A stretch of 64,000 nucleotides of DNA, from contig NZ_LANI01000004.1 of NCBI RefSeq assembly GCF_000982415.1, positions 293,973-357,972 on the forward strand, written 5' to 3'. This DNA is from Kiloniella litopenaei (GTDB lineage: Bacteria > Pseudomonadota > Alphaproteobacteria > Kiloniellales > Kiloniellaceae). Position 1 is the stretch's first letter. Every line of letters starts with the position of its first letter. The notes beneath the pieces were generated by a model. That model saw only the letters and a list, made by a program, of their open reading frames with translations. It was not told the origin of the DNA and did no database searches. Both the position numbers and the translations under genes were made by a program. Below are positions 36,887 to 45,628 of this stretch, piece by piece.

Positions 36887-36902
36887 TTTGCGTTAACGCA
36901 AA
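36887..36902. promoter_or_regulatory. Perfect 16-bp palindrome upstream of the transporter
   Basis: TTTGCGTTAACGCAAA reads the same on both strands and lies about 190 bases before the transporter start. Its symmetry suggests a dimeric regulator site; the regulator is unknown. Confidence 0.4.
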
Positions 36903-37093
36903 ATGAGTTTCTGATCCGGGTGTGCGATAAACGATTTAAATCAATTCCAAAATCTTATTTTTCGAATTCCGTAAACTTGTTTTTATCGTGCAATGCCTTT
37001 AAAAAAAATGGTCATTACCAAATATAATATGCTGGAAAATAAAAGACATCAGTTTTCGTTATAAAACAGAATCAATACAGGGTAGGGGATAAT

Positions 37094-38554
37094 ATGGGAA
37101 TTAAACCTTGGTTCAAAAGAGCCATCGTATCTGGCTTCACAACGCTTATTGTGGGGATAATGTTTCCAAGTATCTCGGTTGCTGCAGGAGAAGGGGCCCC
37201 CCATCTAGAAGGAAAAGACCTTGGTCTAATTTGGGTGATTCCGTTTGCTTGTATGCTTCTCTCTATCGCGATTTTCCCACTAGTCGCCCCGCATTTCTGG
37301 CATAAAAATTTTGGTAAAGTATCGGGGTTCTGGGCTACATGTTTTCTGGTTCCCTTTACTGTTTTTTTTGGTTATGAGCTTGCGCTTTATGAAACCCTGC
37401 ATGTTGGGTTATTGGAATATTTTCCGTTCATAATTTTATTGTTTAGTTTGTTTACTGTTGCGGGCGGTGTCCGGGTTCGTGGCAAATTAACCGGAACTCC
37501 TGTGCTCAATACAACCATCCTGCTCATCGGGACAGCCCTTGCCAGTTTTATGGGGACGACAGGGGCTGCAATGTTATTGATCCGCCCGTTAATTCGGGCG
37601 ATGGAACATCGCAAACACAAAACACATACTGTTGTATTTTTTATTTTCCTTGTTGCAAATATCGGCGGATCGTTGACACCGCTAGGTGACCCACCTCTCT
37701 TCCTGGGCTTTCTGAAAGGGGTAGATTTCTTCTGGCCAACTGTTCACATGTTCCTGCCCATGCTGTTCTTGTCCATTGTTCTTCTGATTTTGTACTTTGC
37801 TCTTGATAGCTTTTTGTACAGCAAAGAGGGGCCGATTATTGTTGATCCGGCAACAGTTGAACCTGCTGATGAAGTTTCTTTTGCTCTCGACGGAAAAATC
37901 AACCTTCTGCTTTTGGTTGGCGTTGTAGCAGCTGTTTTGATGTCTGGTGTATGGAAACCGGGTGTTTCGTTTGATATTTACCACGTAAAAGTAGAGCTAC
38001 AGAATATTGTTCGTGATGCGATATTGCTATTCTTAGCGTATTTATCCCTAAAACTTACTAATGATCAAAGCCGCAAGGAAAATGGGTTTAATTGGTTTCC
38101 AATTCTAGAAGTTGGTAAACTTTTCATTGGTATATTTATTACCATTATCCCTGCGATTGCGATATTAAAAGCGGGCACTTCGGGTGCTCTGGGAATGATT
38201 GTTGAATCTGTGAGCACATCCGACGGTGAGCCGGTAAACTATATGTACTTCTGGGCTACGGGGATTTTGTCGAGTTTCCTTGATAATGCGCCGACTTATC
38301 TAGTGTTCTTTAATACAACAGGAAGTGATGTCGCAACCTTGACCGGAGAGCTCTCAAATACGCTGTTGGCAATTTCGGCTGGTGCAGTCTTTATGGGGGC
38401 GAATACCTATGTTGGTAATGCACCTAACTTTATGGTGCGCTCCATTGCCGAAGAAAGCGGTGTTCCGATGCCAAGTTTCTTTGGTTATATGCTTTGGTCC
38501 GGGGTTATTCTTATGCCATGCTTTGTTCTTTTGACCTTTATGTTCTTTATCTAG
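37094..38554 (+). CDS. Sodium:proton antiporter / ion transporter (NhaD-ArsB superfamily)
   Basis: A 486-residue inner-membrane protein with about 12 helices. The family fingerprint is the central LVANIGGSLTPLGDPPLFLG at about residues 182-201, and the C-terminal MGANTYVGNAPNFMVRSIAEESG mirrors it. An FMGTTGAAMLLIRPL stretch near residue 155 is also shared. Relatives are annotated as NhaD-type sodium/proton antiporters or citrate transporters. A leader of about 30 residues ends near SVAAGEG and may be a signal or first helix. A strong terminator follows, so it is monocistronic. Confidence 0.85.
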   Translation: MGIKPWFKRAIVSGFTTLIVGIMFPSISVAAGEGAPHLEGKDLGLIWVIPFACMLLSIAIFPLVAPHFWHKNFGKVSGFWATCFLVPFTVFFGYELALYETLHVGLLEYFPFIILLFSLFTVAGGVRVRGKLTGTPVLNTTILLIGTALASFMGTTGAAMLLIRPLIRAMEHRKHKTHTVVFFIFLVANIGGSLTPLGDPPLFLGFLKGVDFFWPTVHMFLPMLFLSIVLLILYFALDSFLYSKEGPIIVDPATVEPADEVSFALDGKINLLLLVGVVAAVLMSGVWKPGVSFDIYHVKVELQNIVRDAILLFLAYLSLKLTNDQSRKENGFNWFPILEVGKLFIGIFITIIPAIAILKAGTSGALGMIVESVSTSDGEPVNYMYFWATGILSSFLDNAPTYLVFFNTTGSDVATLTGELSNTLLAISAGAVFMGANTYVGNAPNFMVRSIAEESGVPMPSFFGYMLWSGVILMPCFVLLTFMFFI

Positions 38555-38581
38555 AGCATGTGTCTAGTTTCAACTTAATAG

Positions 38582-38613
38582 AAAAACGCTCCGGTTTTAT
38601 GGAGCGTTTTTTT
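38582..38613 (+). terminator. Intrinsic terminator of the transporter gene
   Basis: AAAAACGCTCC (38582-38592) pairs with GGAGCGTTTTT and continues into a run of seven T residues ending at 38613. Confidence 0.92.
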
Positions 38614-38740
38614 ATTTATGGAAAAGGGAACTAATGGTCCCTTTCATAAAGGATGAATAGTTAATAGAGTTATACTCCTGCCATTATCACACGTGTATTC
38701 CAGGTGATAAAAATCCATTCCTGGAAAGATAGATTTGATC

Positions 38741-39067
38741 ATGTCGCAAGTTAGCGCAATTAACTGTATTGAAGTACCTGATGGCTACGAGGAAATCGCT
38801 ATCTCAACACGCGATCTTTATATAAATTATTTTAAAAAGCAGCCTGGGTTCGTTTCTTCGACCTTTTATCGGGCGTCGGTTCAGAATGGCAAAATTAACT
38901 TTATCAATATTGTGGTTTGGAGAGATAAAGAGGCATATGATGCGGTCGTCAATAAGGGCTATGAAAATTCAGATGGTCTAAATTCGGATGGAATGAAGGT
39001 GCTTGGGAAGGGATTTCCTGAGCCCATTAAAGTCCATCCAGGTGTTTTTGAAATAATTAGTAAATAA
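38741..39067 (+). CDS. ABM-fold (antibiotic biosynthesis monooxygenase-like) protein
   Basis: A 108-residue dimeric ferredoxin-like alpha/beta-barrel protein. The pattern INCIEVPDGYEE, then YFKKQPGFVSSTFYRA and INIVVWRDKEAYDAVVN is typical of the ABM superfamily. Function is not known. I start at ATG 38741; a TTG two codons earlier is in frame. It lies 38 bases before a hydrolase-like gene and is probably cotranscribed with it. Confidence 0.8.
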   Translation: MSQVSAINCIEVPDGYEEIAISTRDLYINYFKKQPGFVSSTFYRASVQNGKINFINIVVWRDKEAYDAVVNKGYENSDGLNSDGMKVLGKGFPEPIKVHPGVFEIISK

Positions 39068-39105
39068 GAATAGCTCGTTCCTTATTTTTCATTTAATGGA
39101 GATAC

Positions 39106-40164
39106 GTGTTGCGCCAGATTTTTTCCACAGTATTTAATTGTGTGACTATATTTGCAGTCTTACTGGCAATCTTATTATCCTTTTCTGTAAGGGCTGATGA
39201 TATTGTGGTTGGTGTTACAGCGTTAACGGTTCAATCTCCTGAACGTACGGCACCATTAAATGTGATGGTATGGTATCCGGCAAGAGGCGGTGGCGAAACG
39301 ACAAGTGTTGGGCAAAATGCTGTCTTTGAAGGTACTGTTGCTCAAAAAAATGCAGTTGTTGCCTCGGGGAGGTTTCCAACAGTTTTGCTTTCTCATGGTG
39401 GGATGAGATCTGCCCCGAACCAAAGTGCATGGCTTGCATCTCATCTTGTGAAAAATGGCTTCATTGTTGTCGATGTTAAAGCACCGCCACTTGGATATGA
39501 TGATGCACCACAAGCAAATGCTGAATTGTGGAAGCGTCCGGCGGATATTTCTGCAACACTTACAGCGCTTGAAAATAGCCCCGAGTGGACGAGGCATATT
39601 GACCACCAAAAAATTGGAGCCGTTGGGTTCTTTTTGGGGGGAACCTCTGTCTTATCGCTTGTCGGAGCAAATATAGAAGCAGAGCGTTTTGTTAGTTCGT
39701 GTGATGAAATTAATATGGGAATGGATTGCGTCTGGTTTGAGAAGTTCGATGTGGATTTGCGAAAAATTGATTTAACCGACTTACAAAAGATACAAAGGGA
39801 TAAGCGTATTCAAGGGACTGTTCTTGTCGATCCTGAGTTGACAGAGAGCTTTTCTGATCAAAGTTTAAGTAGCGTAAATATTCCGGTTTCTATTATTAAT
39901 TTAGGAACTGCAGAAACGATACCAAAGGCCCTTAACGCATCGTCTTTGGTAAAAAATATTCCCAGGTCTGACTATTCAATCATAGAAAGTGCCAGTCGGT
40001 ACAGCGCGTTCAATGTTTGCAAACCAAAGGGTGCTTATATTCTAAAAGAAGAGGGCGCAGGAGATGAAATTTGCGTATCCGATGTTAAGGTCGGACGTGA
40101 AAAGATTCATAATCAAATGGCTAATTTGATTATCCAGGCTCTAAACTTATATCTGCAAAATTAG
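39106..40164 (+). CDS. Exported alpha/beta-hydrolase-fold protein lacking the nucleophile
   Basis: A 352-residue protein related to predicted dienelactone hydrolases (COG4188 type). A signal peptide covers about residues 1-30 (ending VRADD). The oxyanion region TVLLSHGGMRSAPNQ is present. The nucleophile elbow, normally GFSLGG, reads GFFLGG, with Phe176 replacing the catalytic serine (codon 39631-39633, TTT). It may be catalytically dead or use another residue. The C-terminal half has two or more cysteines (SSCDEI, MDCVW, NVCK, EICV) that could form disulfides. GTG 39106 follows GGAG. Confidence 0.8.
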   Translation: MLRQIFSTVFNCVTIFAVLLAILLSFSVRADDIVVGVTALTVQSPERTAPLNVMVWYPARGGGETTSVGQNAVFEGTVAQKNAVVASGRFPTVLLSHGGMRSAPNQSAWLASHLVKNGFIVVDVKAPPLGYDDAPQANAELWKRPADISATLTALENSPEWTRHIDHQKIGAVGFFLGGTSVLSLVGANIEAERFVSSCDEINMGMDCVWFEKFDVDLRKIDLTDLQKIQRDKRIQGTVLVDPELTESFSDQSLSSVNIPVSIINLGTAETIPKALNASSLVKNIPRSDYSIIESASRYSAFNVCKPKGAYILKEEGAGDEICVSDVKVGREKIHNQMANLIIQALNLYLQN

Positions 40165-40225
40165 CGCCGCAACTTTATCGCCAATTGGAATTAGTCACTG
40201 CTAGATAAATAGGCATCAAAGCCGT

Positions 40226-41056
40226 TTAATGAGACATGATAACCGGGATGGTAGCTTCCTTGACCAGATGCTTGGTGACTCCACCCAGTAGCATTTCTCT
40301 TAGACGACTATGACCATAGGCGCCACAGACGATGACATCACAGGACTGTGCCGTTGCTGCATCTTGGATGGTTTGCCCGATTGAGTTTTCTGTTTGGGCA
40401 ATTTTAACCGTTTCTGCTTCGATCTCGTGCCGCTTGAGGTAATTCCTGACTTCACTCAGGGAAAGTGCGTCTTCGGTTTCTGGTTGAATTGTCAGAAGGA
40501 AAACCTTTTCGGCTTTTCTTAATGAATCCAAATTATCACGTACAGCGCGGAGTGCTTCACGCGTTCCTTTCCAGGCAACCATCATGCGTTTGCCGATATC
40601 TTTAGAGGCATCAAAGCCACGAGGGATCATAAGACAGGGAAGGCCACTGAGCAGGGTAACCTCTTCGACAAGACGTGTTCTGAAACGGTCTTCAAAGTGT
40701 TCAAAGGTTGGTTGGCTGACGATAATAATATCCGCAGCATGAGCATGATCAGCTAACAGGCTGATATGATCACCTTCTTCGACAATCCAGTTATGGGAAA
40801 TGTTTTCACGGTGGCAGATATCCTTGAACTCTTTTTCAAGTTCGTCAGCGCGGTTTTCGGCTGATTTTGTTGCATCCAGAAGATATTGAACAGACGCTCC
40901 CCGACCGTATACTTCAACAGGCATACCAACTGGGGTAGTGATGAAGAGAGCAGATATATGAGCGTTGTTTTGTTTGGCGAGGCGCAGGGCTACATCCAGT
41001 CTTGTCTGGTGTTCATCATCATTAGCTAGGTGAACAAGGATGCTCTTGTGGCTCAT
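40226..41056 (-). CDS. Universal stress protein with two Usp domains
   Basis: A 276-residue protein with two UspA folds in tandem. Domain 1 runs from residue 1 (HKSILVHLAND) to about 145, ending at GLPCLMIPRG. Domain 2 starts at KRMMVAWKGTREALRAV and ends CGAYGHSRLREMLLGG...TKHLV, the glycine-rich nucleotide-binding loop. Such proteins respond to starvation, oxygen and redox stress. I start at ATG 41056 after GAGGAAAAAACG; the frame is open 16 codons further. Confidence 0.9.
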   Translation of the reverse strand: MSHKSILVHLANDDEHQTRLDVALRLAKQNNAHISALFITTPVGMPVEVYGRGASVQYLLDATKSAENRADELEKEFKDICHRENISHNWIVEEGDHISLLADHAHAADIIIVSQPTFEHFEDRFRTRLVEEVTLLSGLPCLMIPRGFDASKDIGKRMMVAWKGTREALRAVRDNLDSLRKAEKVFLLTIQPETEDALSLSEVRNYLKRHEIEAETVKIAQTENSIGQTIQDAATAQSCDVIVCGAYGHSRLREMLLGGVTKHLVKEATIPVIMSH

Positions 41057-41307
41057 CGTTTTTTCCTCATCGGTGTTTCTGGCGACAACAGATTGATATC
41101 TCAATGAATATTAACATAAGATGCTGCGGTGAAGACAAGATCTTTCTGTTTTTAAATCAAAGTAATATGATTTGCATATTTAACGGTTGTCCGTAGCCTG
41201 TACAGACATTAGCGTTCTAAAATGCAATGTAGTTGGTTCGTCTTGGAATTATAACGTCTGATCTATTTTAAATGCGAATGTTAAAGAACAGGAACGATTA
41301 AGTCCCA

Positions 41308-41781
41308 ATGTCTTTTCTAAAAAAACACCTTCAACATGCCGTTCTTGTTTGGGTTATAATTCTGGCACAGATAGGCACAGGAGTAGCACAGATTGTATTT
41401 GAGAAAGATACTCTGACAATTTTTTCTGCAACAGGAAATGCGCACCGGTTCAATATCGAGATTGCATCAAGTAATGAAGAACGTTCACAAGGGCTTATGT
41501 ATCGTAAAAGTATGGCGGTTAACGCGGGAATGTTGTTTGTTTATGAAAAGCCGAACAATGTCACGATGTGGATGAAAAACACCTATATCCCACTGGATAT
41601 GTTGTTTCTCAATTCTGAAGGTAGGATTGTTTACATAAAAGAGAATACCACCCCGCATTCTACCAAAACCATCTCTTCAGATCAGGATGTGATTGGGGTA
41701 TTGGAGCTTAATGCCGGAACAGCATTCCGGCTGGGTATCAAGATAGGAGATATTGCACAGCATCGTTTTTTTCAGAAATAA
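41308..41781 (+). CDS. DUF192 family exported protein
   Basis: A 157-residue protein of the DUF192 family, small beta-barrel proteins of unknown function. A signal peptide covers about residues 1-28 (ends TGVAQ). Family landmarks are IASSNEERSQGLMYR, GMLFVYEKPN, the MWMKNTYIPLDMLFL core and VLELNAGTAFRLGI. It stands alone and is convergent with a small exported protein gene. Confidence 0.9.
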   Translation: MSFLKKHLQHAVLVWVIILAQIGTGVAQIVFEKDTLTIFSATGNAHRFNIEIASSNEERSQGLMYRKSMAVNAGMLFVYEKPNNVTMWMKNTYIPLDMLFLNSEGRIVYIKENTTPHSTKTISSDQDVIGVLELNAGTAFRLGIKIGDIAQHRFFQK

Positions 41782-41813
41782 TGCAATATTCCGAATTTAA
41801 ACGCAGTCGTTTT

Positions 41814-42116
41814 TTAAACCTCTGGCTCTAAGGCTGCTTTTTCCAGTTGTTTCCAGCCCTCACCAGCCGCAACCAGACAACTTATACCATGTGGTGTGGT
41901 GACAATAATTGTCCAAGTTGCACCGTCTTTGTTGGTAAGAACCTCAATTAAACCGCCTTTATTTGTAACGCCAACAGCTTGAGTTTTTTCACTATACCGA
42001 TCAGAAAGCATTTCAAGAATGCTATCTCGCTTATCGCACTGGTTTTGCGCGTAGGCCGGTAAGGTTGTAACGAAACCCGTAAAAGCGATCACAGCAAGAG
42101 TGATGTACTTTAACAT
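41814..42116 (-). CDS. Small exported protein of unknown function
   Basis: A 100-residue protein with a clear signal peptide (residues 1-23, cleaved after AYA) and a compact mature domain: CDKRDSILEMLSDRYSE, then GLIEVLTNKDGATWTIIV and a closing ISCLVAAGEGW. Two cysteines in the mature part suggest one disulfide. The pattern is familiar as a conserved hypothetical of Alphaproteobacteria, but I know no function. A good ribosome site (GGAGGC) precedes the ATG. Confidence 0.75.
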   Translation of the reverse strand: MLKYITLAVIAFTGFVTTLPAYAQNQCDKRDSILEMLSDRYSEKTQAVGVTNKGGLIEVLTNKDGATWTIIVTTPHGISCLVAAGEGWKQLEKAALEPEV

Positions 42117-42288
42117 AGGGGCCTCCTTTCAGGGTGCCATATAGAGCGAGCACCTGCTCTGTCTAATATATTGCGCTATGTATCTTAAATTTCAATTAAT
42201 CCGGTGCCGTTCTACTTTTGATAGAATTTTTCGAATTGTTTGGCGAAAGTTTTTTTTAAAAACAAATAGATATATGATTGTCTTTGCT

Positions 42289-42340
42289 AAGGGGAACACG
42301 CATTTGTGATGTTCTTGTGAAGGGTGTTTATGTTCCCCTT
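42289..42340. repeat. Perfect inverted repeat in intergenic space
   Basis: AAGGGGAACA (42289-42298) is repeated in inverse as TGTTCCCCTT (42331-42340) with a 32-base spacer. It lies between two minus-strand genes. It could be a stem-loop RNA or a degenerate terminator; no T run follows on the minus strand. Confidence 0.4.
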
Positions 42341-42355
42341 TCATTATTTTTAAGG

Positions 42356-42709
42356 TTATGAAGGGTGCGAACTAGCCATTGATAGCCATGTAATTTCCAT
42401 ATCTCCCTCAATATAGGACAATCTGTCTTTTAAAAACGATTGTATGTAAGGTTGCTTCAAATGATTTTCTAAATCCTCCTTACTGCGCCAAACTTCGTAA
42501 AAGACAAATAGATTTAAATTATACCGATCCCGGTGAACATGGTATTGCATGGCCCCTTGTTCCAGGCGAGTTGGCTCGACAAGTGTTAAAAGTCTTTTTT
42601 CTAATGCATCACTCATTTCAGGTTTGGCATACACGCGACCAACTAATGCGTAGGGTGTTCTTTCTTGAGGCAGGGATTCTGGGAGTTCAATTTCAATATT
42701 TGTGGACAT
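42356..42709 (-). CDS. Putative quinol monooxygenase (ABM domain)
   Basis: A 117-residue protein of the ABM/YgiN-like family. The core is ALVGRVYAKPEMSDALEKRL, then TRLEQGAMQYHVHRDR and FVFYEVWRSKEDLENHL, ending with HLKQPYIQSFL. Such proteins act on quinols or polyketides, or sense them. It is divergent from an ArsR regulator, and its ribosome site (AAAGG, 42717-42721) overlaps one of the two candidate operators. Confidence 0.87.
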   Translation of the reverse strand: MSTNIEIELPESLPQERTPYALVGRVYAKPEMSDALEKRLLTLVEPTRLEQGAMQYHVHRDRYNLNLFVFYEVWRSKEDLENHLKQPYIQSFLKDRLSYIEGDMEITWLSMASSHPS

Positions 42710-42718
42710 ATACTTGAC

Positions 42719-42746
42719 CTTTGGTATGATTAAGTTCGTACCTTAG
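42719..42746. promoter_or_regulatory. Operator 1 (imperfect) of the ABM/ArsR divergent pair
   Basis: CTTTGGTATGA (42719-42729), six-base spacer, TCGTACCTTAG (42736-42746). The half-sites agree at eight of eleven positions and have the same spacing as operator 2, whose centre is 41 bases away. Confidence 0.5.
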
Positions 42747-42759
42747 TGTTTAATTGCGC

Positions 42760-42787
42760 CTTAGGTACGAGTCAAGTCGTACCTAAG
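42760..42787. promoter_or_regulatory. Operator 2 (perfect) of the ABM/ArsR divergent pair
   Basis: CTTAGGTACGA (42760-42770) and TCGTACCTAAG (42777-42787) form a perfect 11-bp inverted repeat with a six-base spacer, nine bases before the ArsR start codon. Its symmetry and position fit an ArsR-type repressor site. Confidence 0.65.
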
Positions 42788-42795
42788 GGGTAAGT

Positions 42796-43119
42796 ATGCC
42801 AGATGAAGAAGGGCACCCGAGCTTTGAAGAAATAGAGCTTGGCAAAGTGTTATCAGCGCTCGCTGATCCTTTACGCAGAAAAGTAATCCGAGAACTATCT
42901 CTCGCGCCTGTTGGCTGTGAGCGAACCTGTGCTTCTTTTGAGTTGCCTGTGTCGAAGGCCACGACGACACATCATTTTAAGACAATGCGAGAAGCTGGAC
43001 TTATCAGGCAGGTTAATCGTGGCAACAGCAGAGCAGCTCAATTGAGAACTGATGATATTGAGAATCGATTTCCGGGGTTATTGGATATGATCAGATCAGA
43101 ACTACCCGAGACAGAATAG
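42796..43119 (+). CDS. ArsR family transcriptional regulator
   Basis: A 107-residue winged helix-turn-helix repressor. The core is LSALADPLRRKVIRELS followed by the recognition helix region VSKATTTHHFKTMREAGLI. No canonical metal-binding ELCVCDL motif is present. Instead two cysteines (41 and 45, CERTC) lie before the recognition helix, where a thiol-based redox or electrophile switch could act. ATG 42796 follows AAGGGG. It is divergent from the ABM gene, which is its likely target, with two matched operators between them. Confidence 0.88.
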   Translation: MPDEEGHPSFEEIELGKVLSALADPLRRKVIRELSLAPVGCERTCASFELPVSKATTTHHFKTMREAGLIRQVNRGNSRAAQLRTDDIENRFPGLLDMIRSELPETE

Positions 43120-43274
43120 GTCTTAAGAGTATTCTTGTTCTGGTGCTTTCACCTGTTCGGTCTTGACCTGAACGTGAATAAGAGAGATTGTCCCGGCAGA
43201 ATAATATATGTGCATATTAACGCTTAATCAGGAATGTGCGCATGTTTGTGAACATATTGTAGAAAATCAAAACC

Positions 43275-44852
43275 ATGTCTTCTGAAATTGCCAAACAGGC
43301 CGAAGCCCGCCGTACCTTTGCTATTATCTCGCACCCGGATGCGGGTAAAACAACTCTGACAGAGAAGTTGTTGTTACTGGGTGGTGCTATTCGCATGGCG
43401 GGACAGGTGAAGGCCAAGGGCGAAAACAGACGTGCGCATTCCGACTGGATGAAGATTGAACAGGCGCGGGGTATCTCGGTGACAACCTCGGTTATGACCT
43501 TCGAATACGAAGGGGCGACCTTTAACCTGTTGGATACACCGGGCCATGAAGATTTCAGTGAAGATACCTATCGCACCCTGACCGCGGTTGATTCTGCGAT
43601 CATGGTGATTGATGCTGCCAAGGGTATCGAGGCGCAAACCCGCAAACTTTTTGAGGTTTGTCGTCTGCGTGACATTCCCATCATTACCTTTGTCAACAAG
43701 ATGGACCGCGAAGGTCGCGAGGTATTCGAAATTCTGGATGAAGTTGCCGAAGCACTGGCTCTGGATACGGTGCCGATGGTCTGGCCTGTCGGCGGTGGGG
43801 GAACCTTCAAGGGCTGTTATGACCTTGTGCGTGAAGAAATGATTCCCTTCACAGGTGAAGACAGCTACGGCACGCCGGTAAAGGCAGAGCTTTTGGGCGA
43901 TGAACTGCCAAATCTAATTCCAGGCGATCTCTATGATACGCTATTGGAAGAGGCAGATCTGGCGATGGATGCCTATCCGGATTTTGATCTGGAAAGCTAC
44001 CGCGAGGGGCATTTGACGCCTGTGTACTTTGGTTCGGCCTTGAAAAGTTTTGGCGTGAAGCAGCTTCTGGATGCCGTGTTGCAATTTGCCCCGGCACCAA
44101 AGGCGCAACCCGCAGAGCCAAGAGAAGTCGAGCCCTCTGACAGCAAGGTTTCCGGTTTTGTCTTCAAGGTACAGGCAAACATGGACCCGAAACACCGGGA
44201 CCGTATTGCCTTTATGCGGATCTGTTCCGGCAAGTTCAAGCGCGGCATGAAGCTGCACCAGATCGGCACGGGTAAATCCATGAGCATTCATAACCCGATC
44301 ATGTTCTTTGCCCAGAACCGGGAACTGGCGGAAGAGGCATGGCCGGGCGATATTATCGGCATTCCCAACCACGGAACGCTTCGGGTGGGCGATAGCATGA
44401 CCGAGGGCGAAAACATCCGCTTTTCCGGGATTCCAAGCTTTGCACCGGAAATTCTGCAACGGGTGCGCCTTGATGATCCACTCAAAGCCAAACACCTTTC
44501 CAAAGCTTTGGAAAGCTTGGCGGAAGAGGGGGTTACTCAGGTTTTCCGTCCGGTTATCGGGGCCAGCTATATCGTTGGTGTTGTGGGCCAGCTACAGTTG
44601 GAAGTTCTCTTGTCTCGTATCGAGCAGGAATACGGCATTAATGTCGGCTTTGAATCCGCGCCCTTTGTGACGGCCCGTTGGGTAACATCGGACGATGCCG
44701 CGGCGATGAAACACTTTCTGGATCGCAACAAAGGTTCTCTGGCCGACGACAGAGATGGATGCCCCGTTTATATGGCCCGTAACCATTGGGATATGGGACG
44801 TATTCAGGAAGACAACCCCAAGCTCAACTTTACGGCGACCAGAGAGCGGTAG
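43275..44852 (+). CDS. prfC: Peptide chain release factor 3
   Basis: RF3 is a GTPase that recycles release factors 1 and 2 from the ribosome after termination. The 525-residue protein has the G1 loop SHPDAGKTTLTEKLLLL at residues 17-33, the RF3-specific RRAHSDWMKIEQARGISVT, G3 DTPGHEDFSEDTYR and G4 NKMDRE. The C-terminal half matches the family (QVFRPVIGASYIVGVVGQLQLEVL). RF3 is patchily distributed in bacteria. The gene looks more GC-rich than its neighbours. Confidence 0.97.
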   Translation: MSSEIAKQAEARRTFAIISHPDAGKTTLTEKLLLLGGAIRMAGQVKAKGENRRAHSDWMKIEQARGISVTTSVMTFEYEGATFNLLDTPGHEDFSEDTYRTLTAVDSAIMVIDAAKGIEAQTRKLFEVCRLRDIPIITFVNKMDREGREVFEILDEVAEALALDTVPMVWPVGGGGTFKGCYDLVREEMIPFTGEDSYGTPVKAELLGDELPNLIPGDLYDTLLEEADLAMDAYPDFDLESYREGHLTPVYFGSALKSFGVKQLLDAVLQFAPAPKAQPAEPREVEPSDSKVSGFVFKVQANMDPKHRDRIAFMRICSGKFKRGMKLHQIGTGKSMSIHNPIMFFAQNRELAEEAWPGDIIGIPNHGTLRVGDSMTEGENIRFSGIPSFAPEILQRVRLDDPLKAKHLSKALESLAEEGVTQVFRPVIGASYIVGVVGQLQLEVLLSRIEQEYGINVGFESAPFVTARWVTSDDAAAMKHFLDRNKGSLADDRDGCPVYMARNHWDMGRIQEDNPKLNFTATRER

Positions 44853-44923
44853 GGGATTTCCGTTATCTGCGACCTACTGATTAGAAGTCAGTTGCTCTAT
44901 CCCATGGGCCTGAACTAAGAAAG

Positions 44924-44982
44924 ACGGCGTAAACTTCCGGCGTTAGAGAATTTCTCCGCCAAAGGGGTTTACGCCGTTTTTG
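44924..44982 (+). terminator. Candidate terminator of prfC inside the DUF1491 gene end
   Basis: ACGGCGTAAAC (44924-44934) and GTTTACGCCGT (44967-44977) form a perfect 11-bp stem with a 32-base loop, followed by TTTT. The right arm lies within the last codons of the convergent DUF1491 gene. Confidence 0.55.
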
Positions 44983-45281
44983 TCTTCGAACTCCACGACC
45001 CAAAGGTCGGGGTCGCGTTTGACGGCGCGTTCTACATATTCATGGGCATCATAGTCATCCATCAACTCGCCCTTGTTCGCGGCAAGCCAGGCCAGATTGC
45101 CGTCAATGTCACGCGTTTGACTGAGCACCTGACAGCCGGGGCCGAGAAGGTTGATTTTAAGCAGCAAGCTCCCGCGATCCGGATCGCCTTTGTGGATCAC
45201 CATGGCCGGGATTCCATTCTGGTTCGACTGTCTGACCTGCGCCATGATCCAGAGGTCTGATCCGAGGGAATTTTCTGTCAT
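44943..45281 (-). CDS. DUF1491 family protein
   Basis: A 112-residue protein of a family found in Alphaproteobacteria, function unknown. Recognisable text is WIMAQVRQSNQNGIPAMVIH, KGDPDRGSLLLKIN and DPDLWVVEFED near the C-terminus. It has no membrane segment. It is convergent with prfC; its last codons form one arm of the candidate prfC terminator. Confidence 0.82.
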   Translation of the reverse strand: MTENSLGSDLWIMAQVRQSNQNGIPAMVIHKGDPDRGSLLLKINLLGPGCQVLSQTRDIDGNLAWLAANKGELMDDYDAHEYVERAVKRDPDLWVVEFEDKNGVNPFGGEIL

Positions 45282-45462
45282 AACTGCTTTTTAAACCTTG
45301 TTATCTCTGCTTGCTTGTCTCTGTGTGATCTCAAGCGAAGTCTTTGCCCTTTGGCACTGGTCAAGTCCCCTTGTTAAACCACTGGGGGGTAAAGACTTTC
45401 TTAAGTTGTTCAGCGCATTGTCTCTTTTAAAGCGAAAATTACAACGATTTTAAAAAAGATTG

Positions 45463-45491
45463 TTGCCTTGCGTGTTACTCTGTCTTATACG
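45463..45491 (+). promoter_or_regulatory. Predicted promoter of tRNA-Pro / NDUFS4-like / tRNA-Arg
   Basis: TTGCCT (45463-45468) and TATACG (45486-45491) are spaced by 17 bases, placing a start near 45497, eight bases before the tRNA-Pro 5' end. Confidence 0.55.
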
Positions 45492-45504
45492 ATGACCGTG
45501 GATA

Positions 45505-45581
<77 letters not shown>

Positions 45582-45628
45582 CTAAATTATATCGCTGGTT
45601 TCTTGAAGACCTGATACTAGAGGTAAAC

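Noticed and set aside
43941..44495. 184-codon minus-strand frame inside prfC
   Set aside because: Antisense shadow of the GC-biased codons of prfC; no recognisable protein features.
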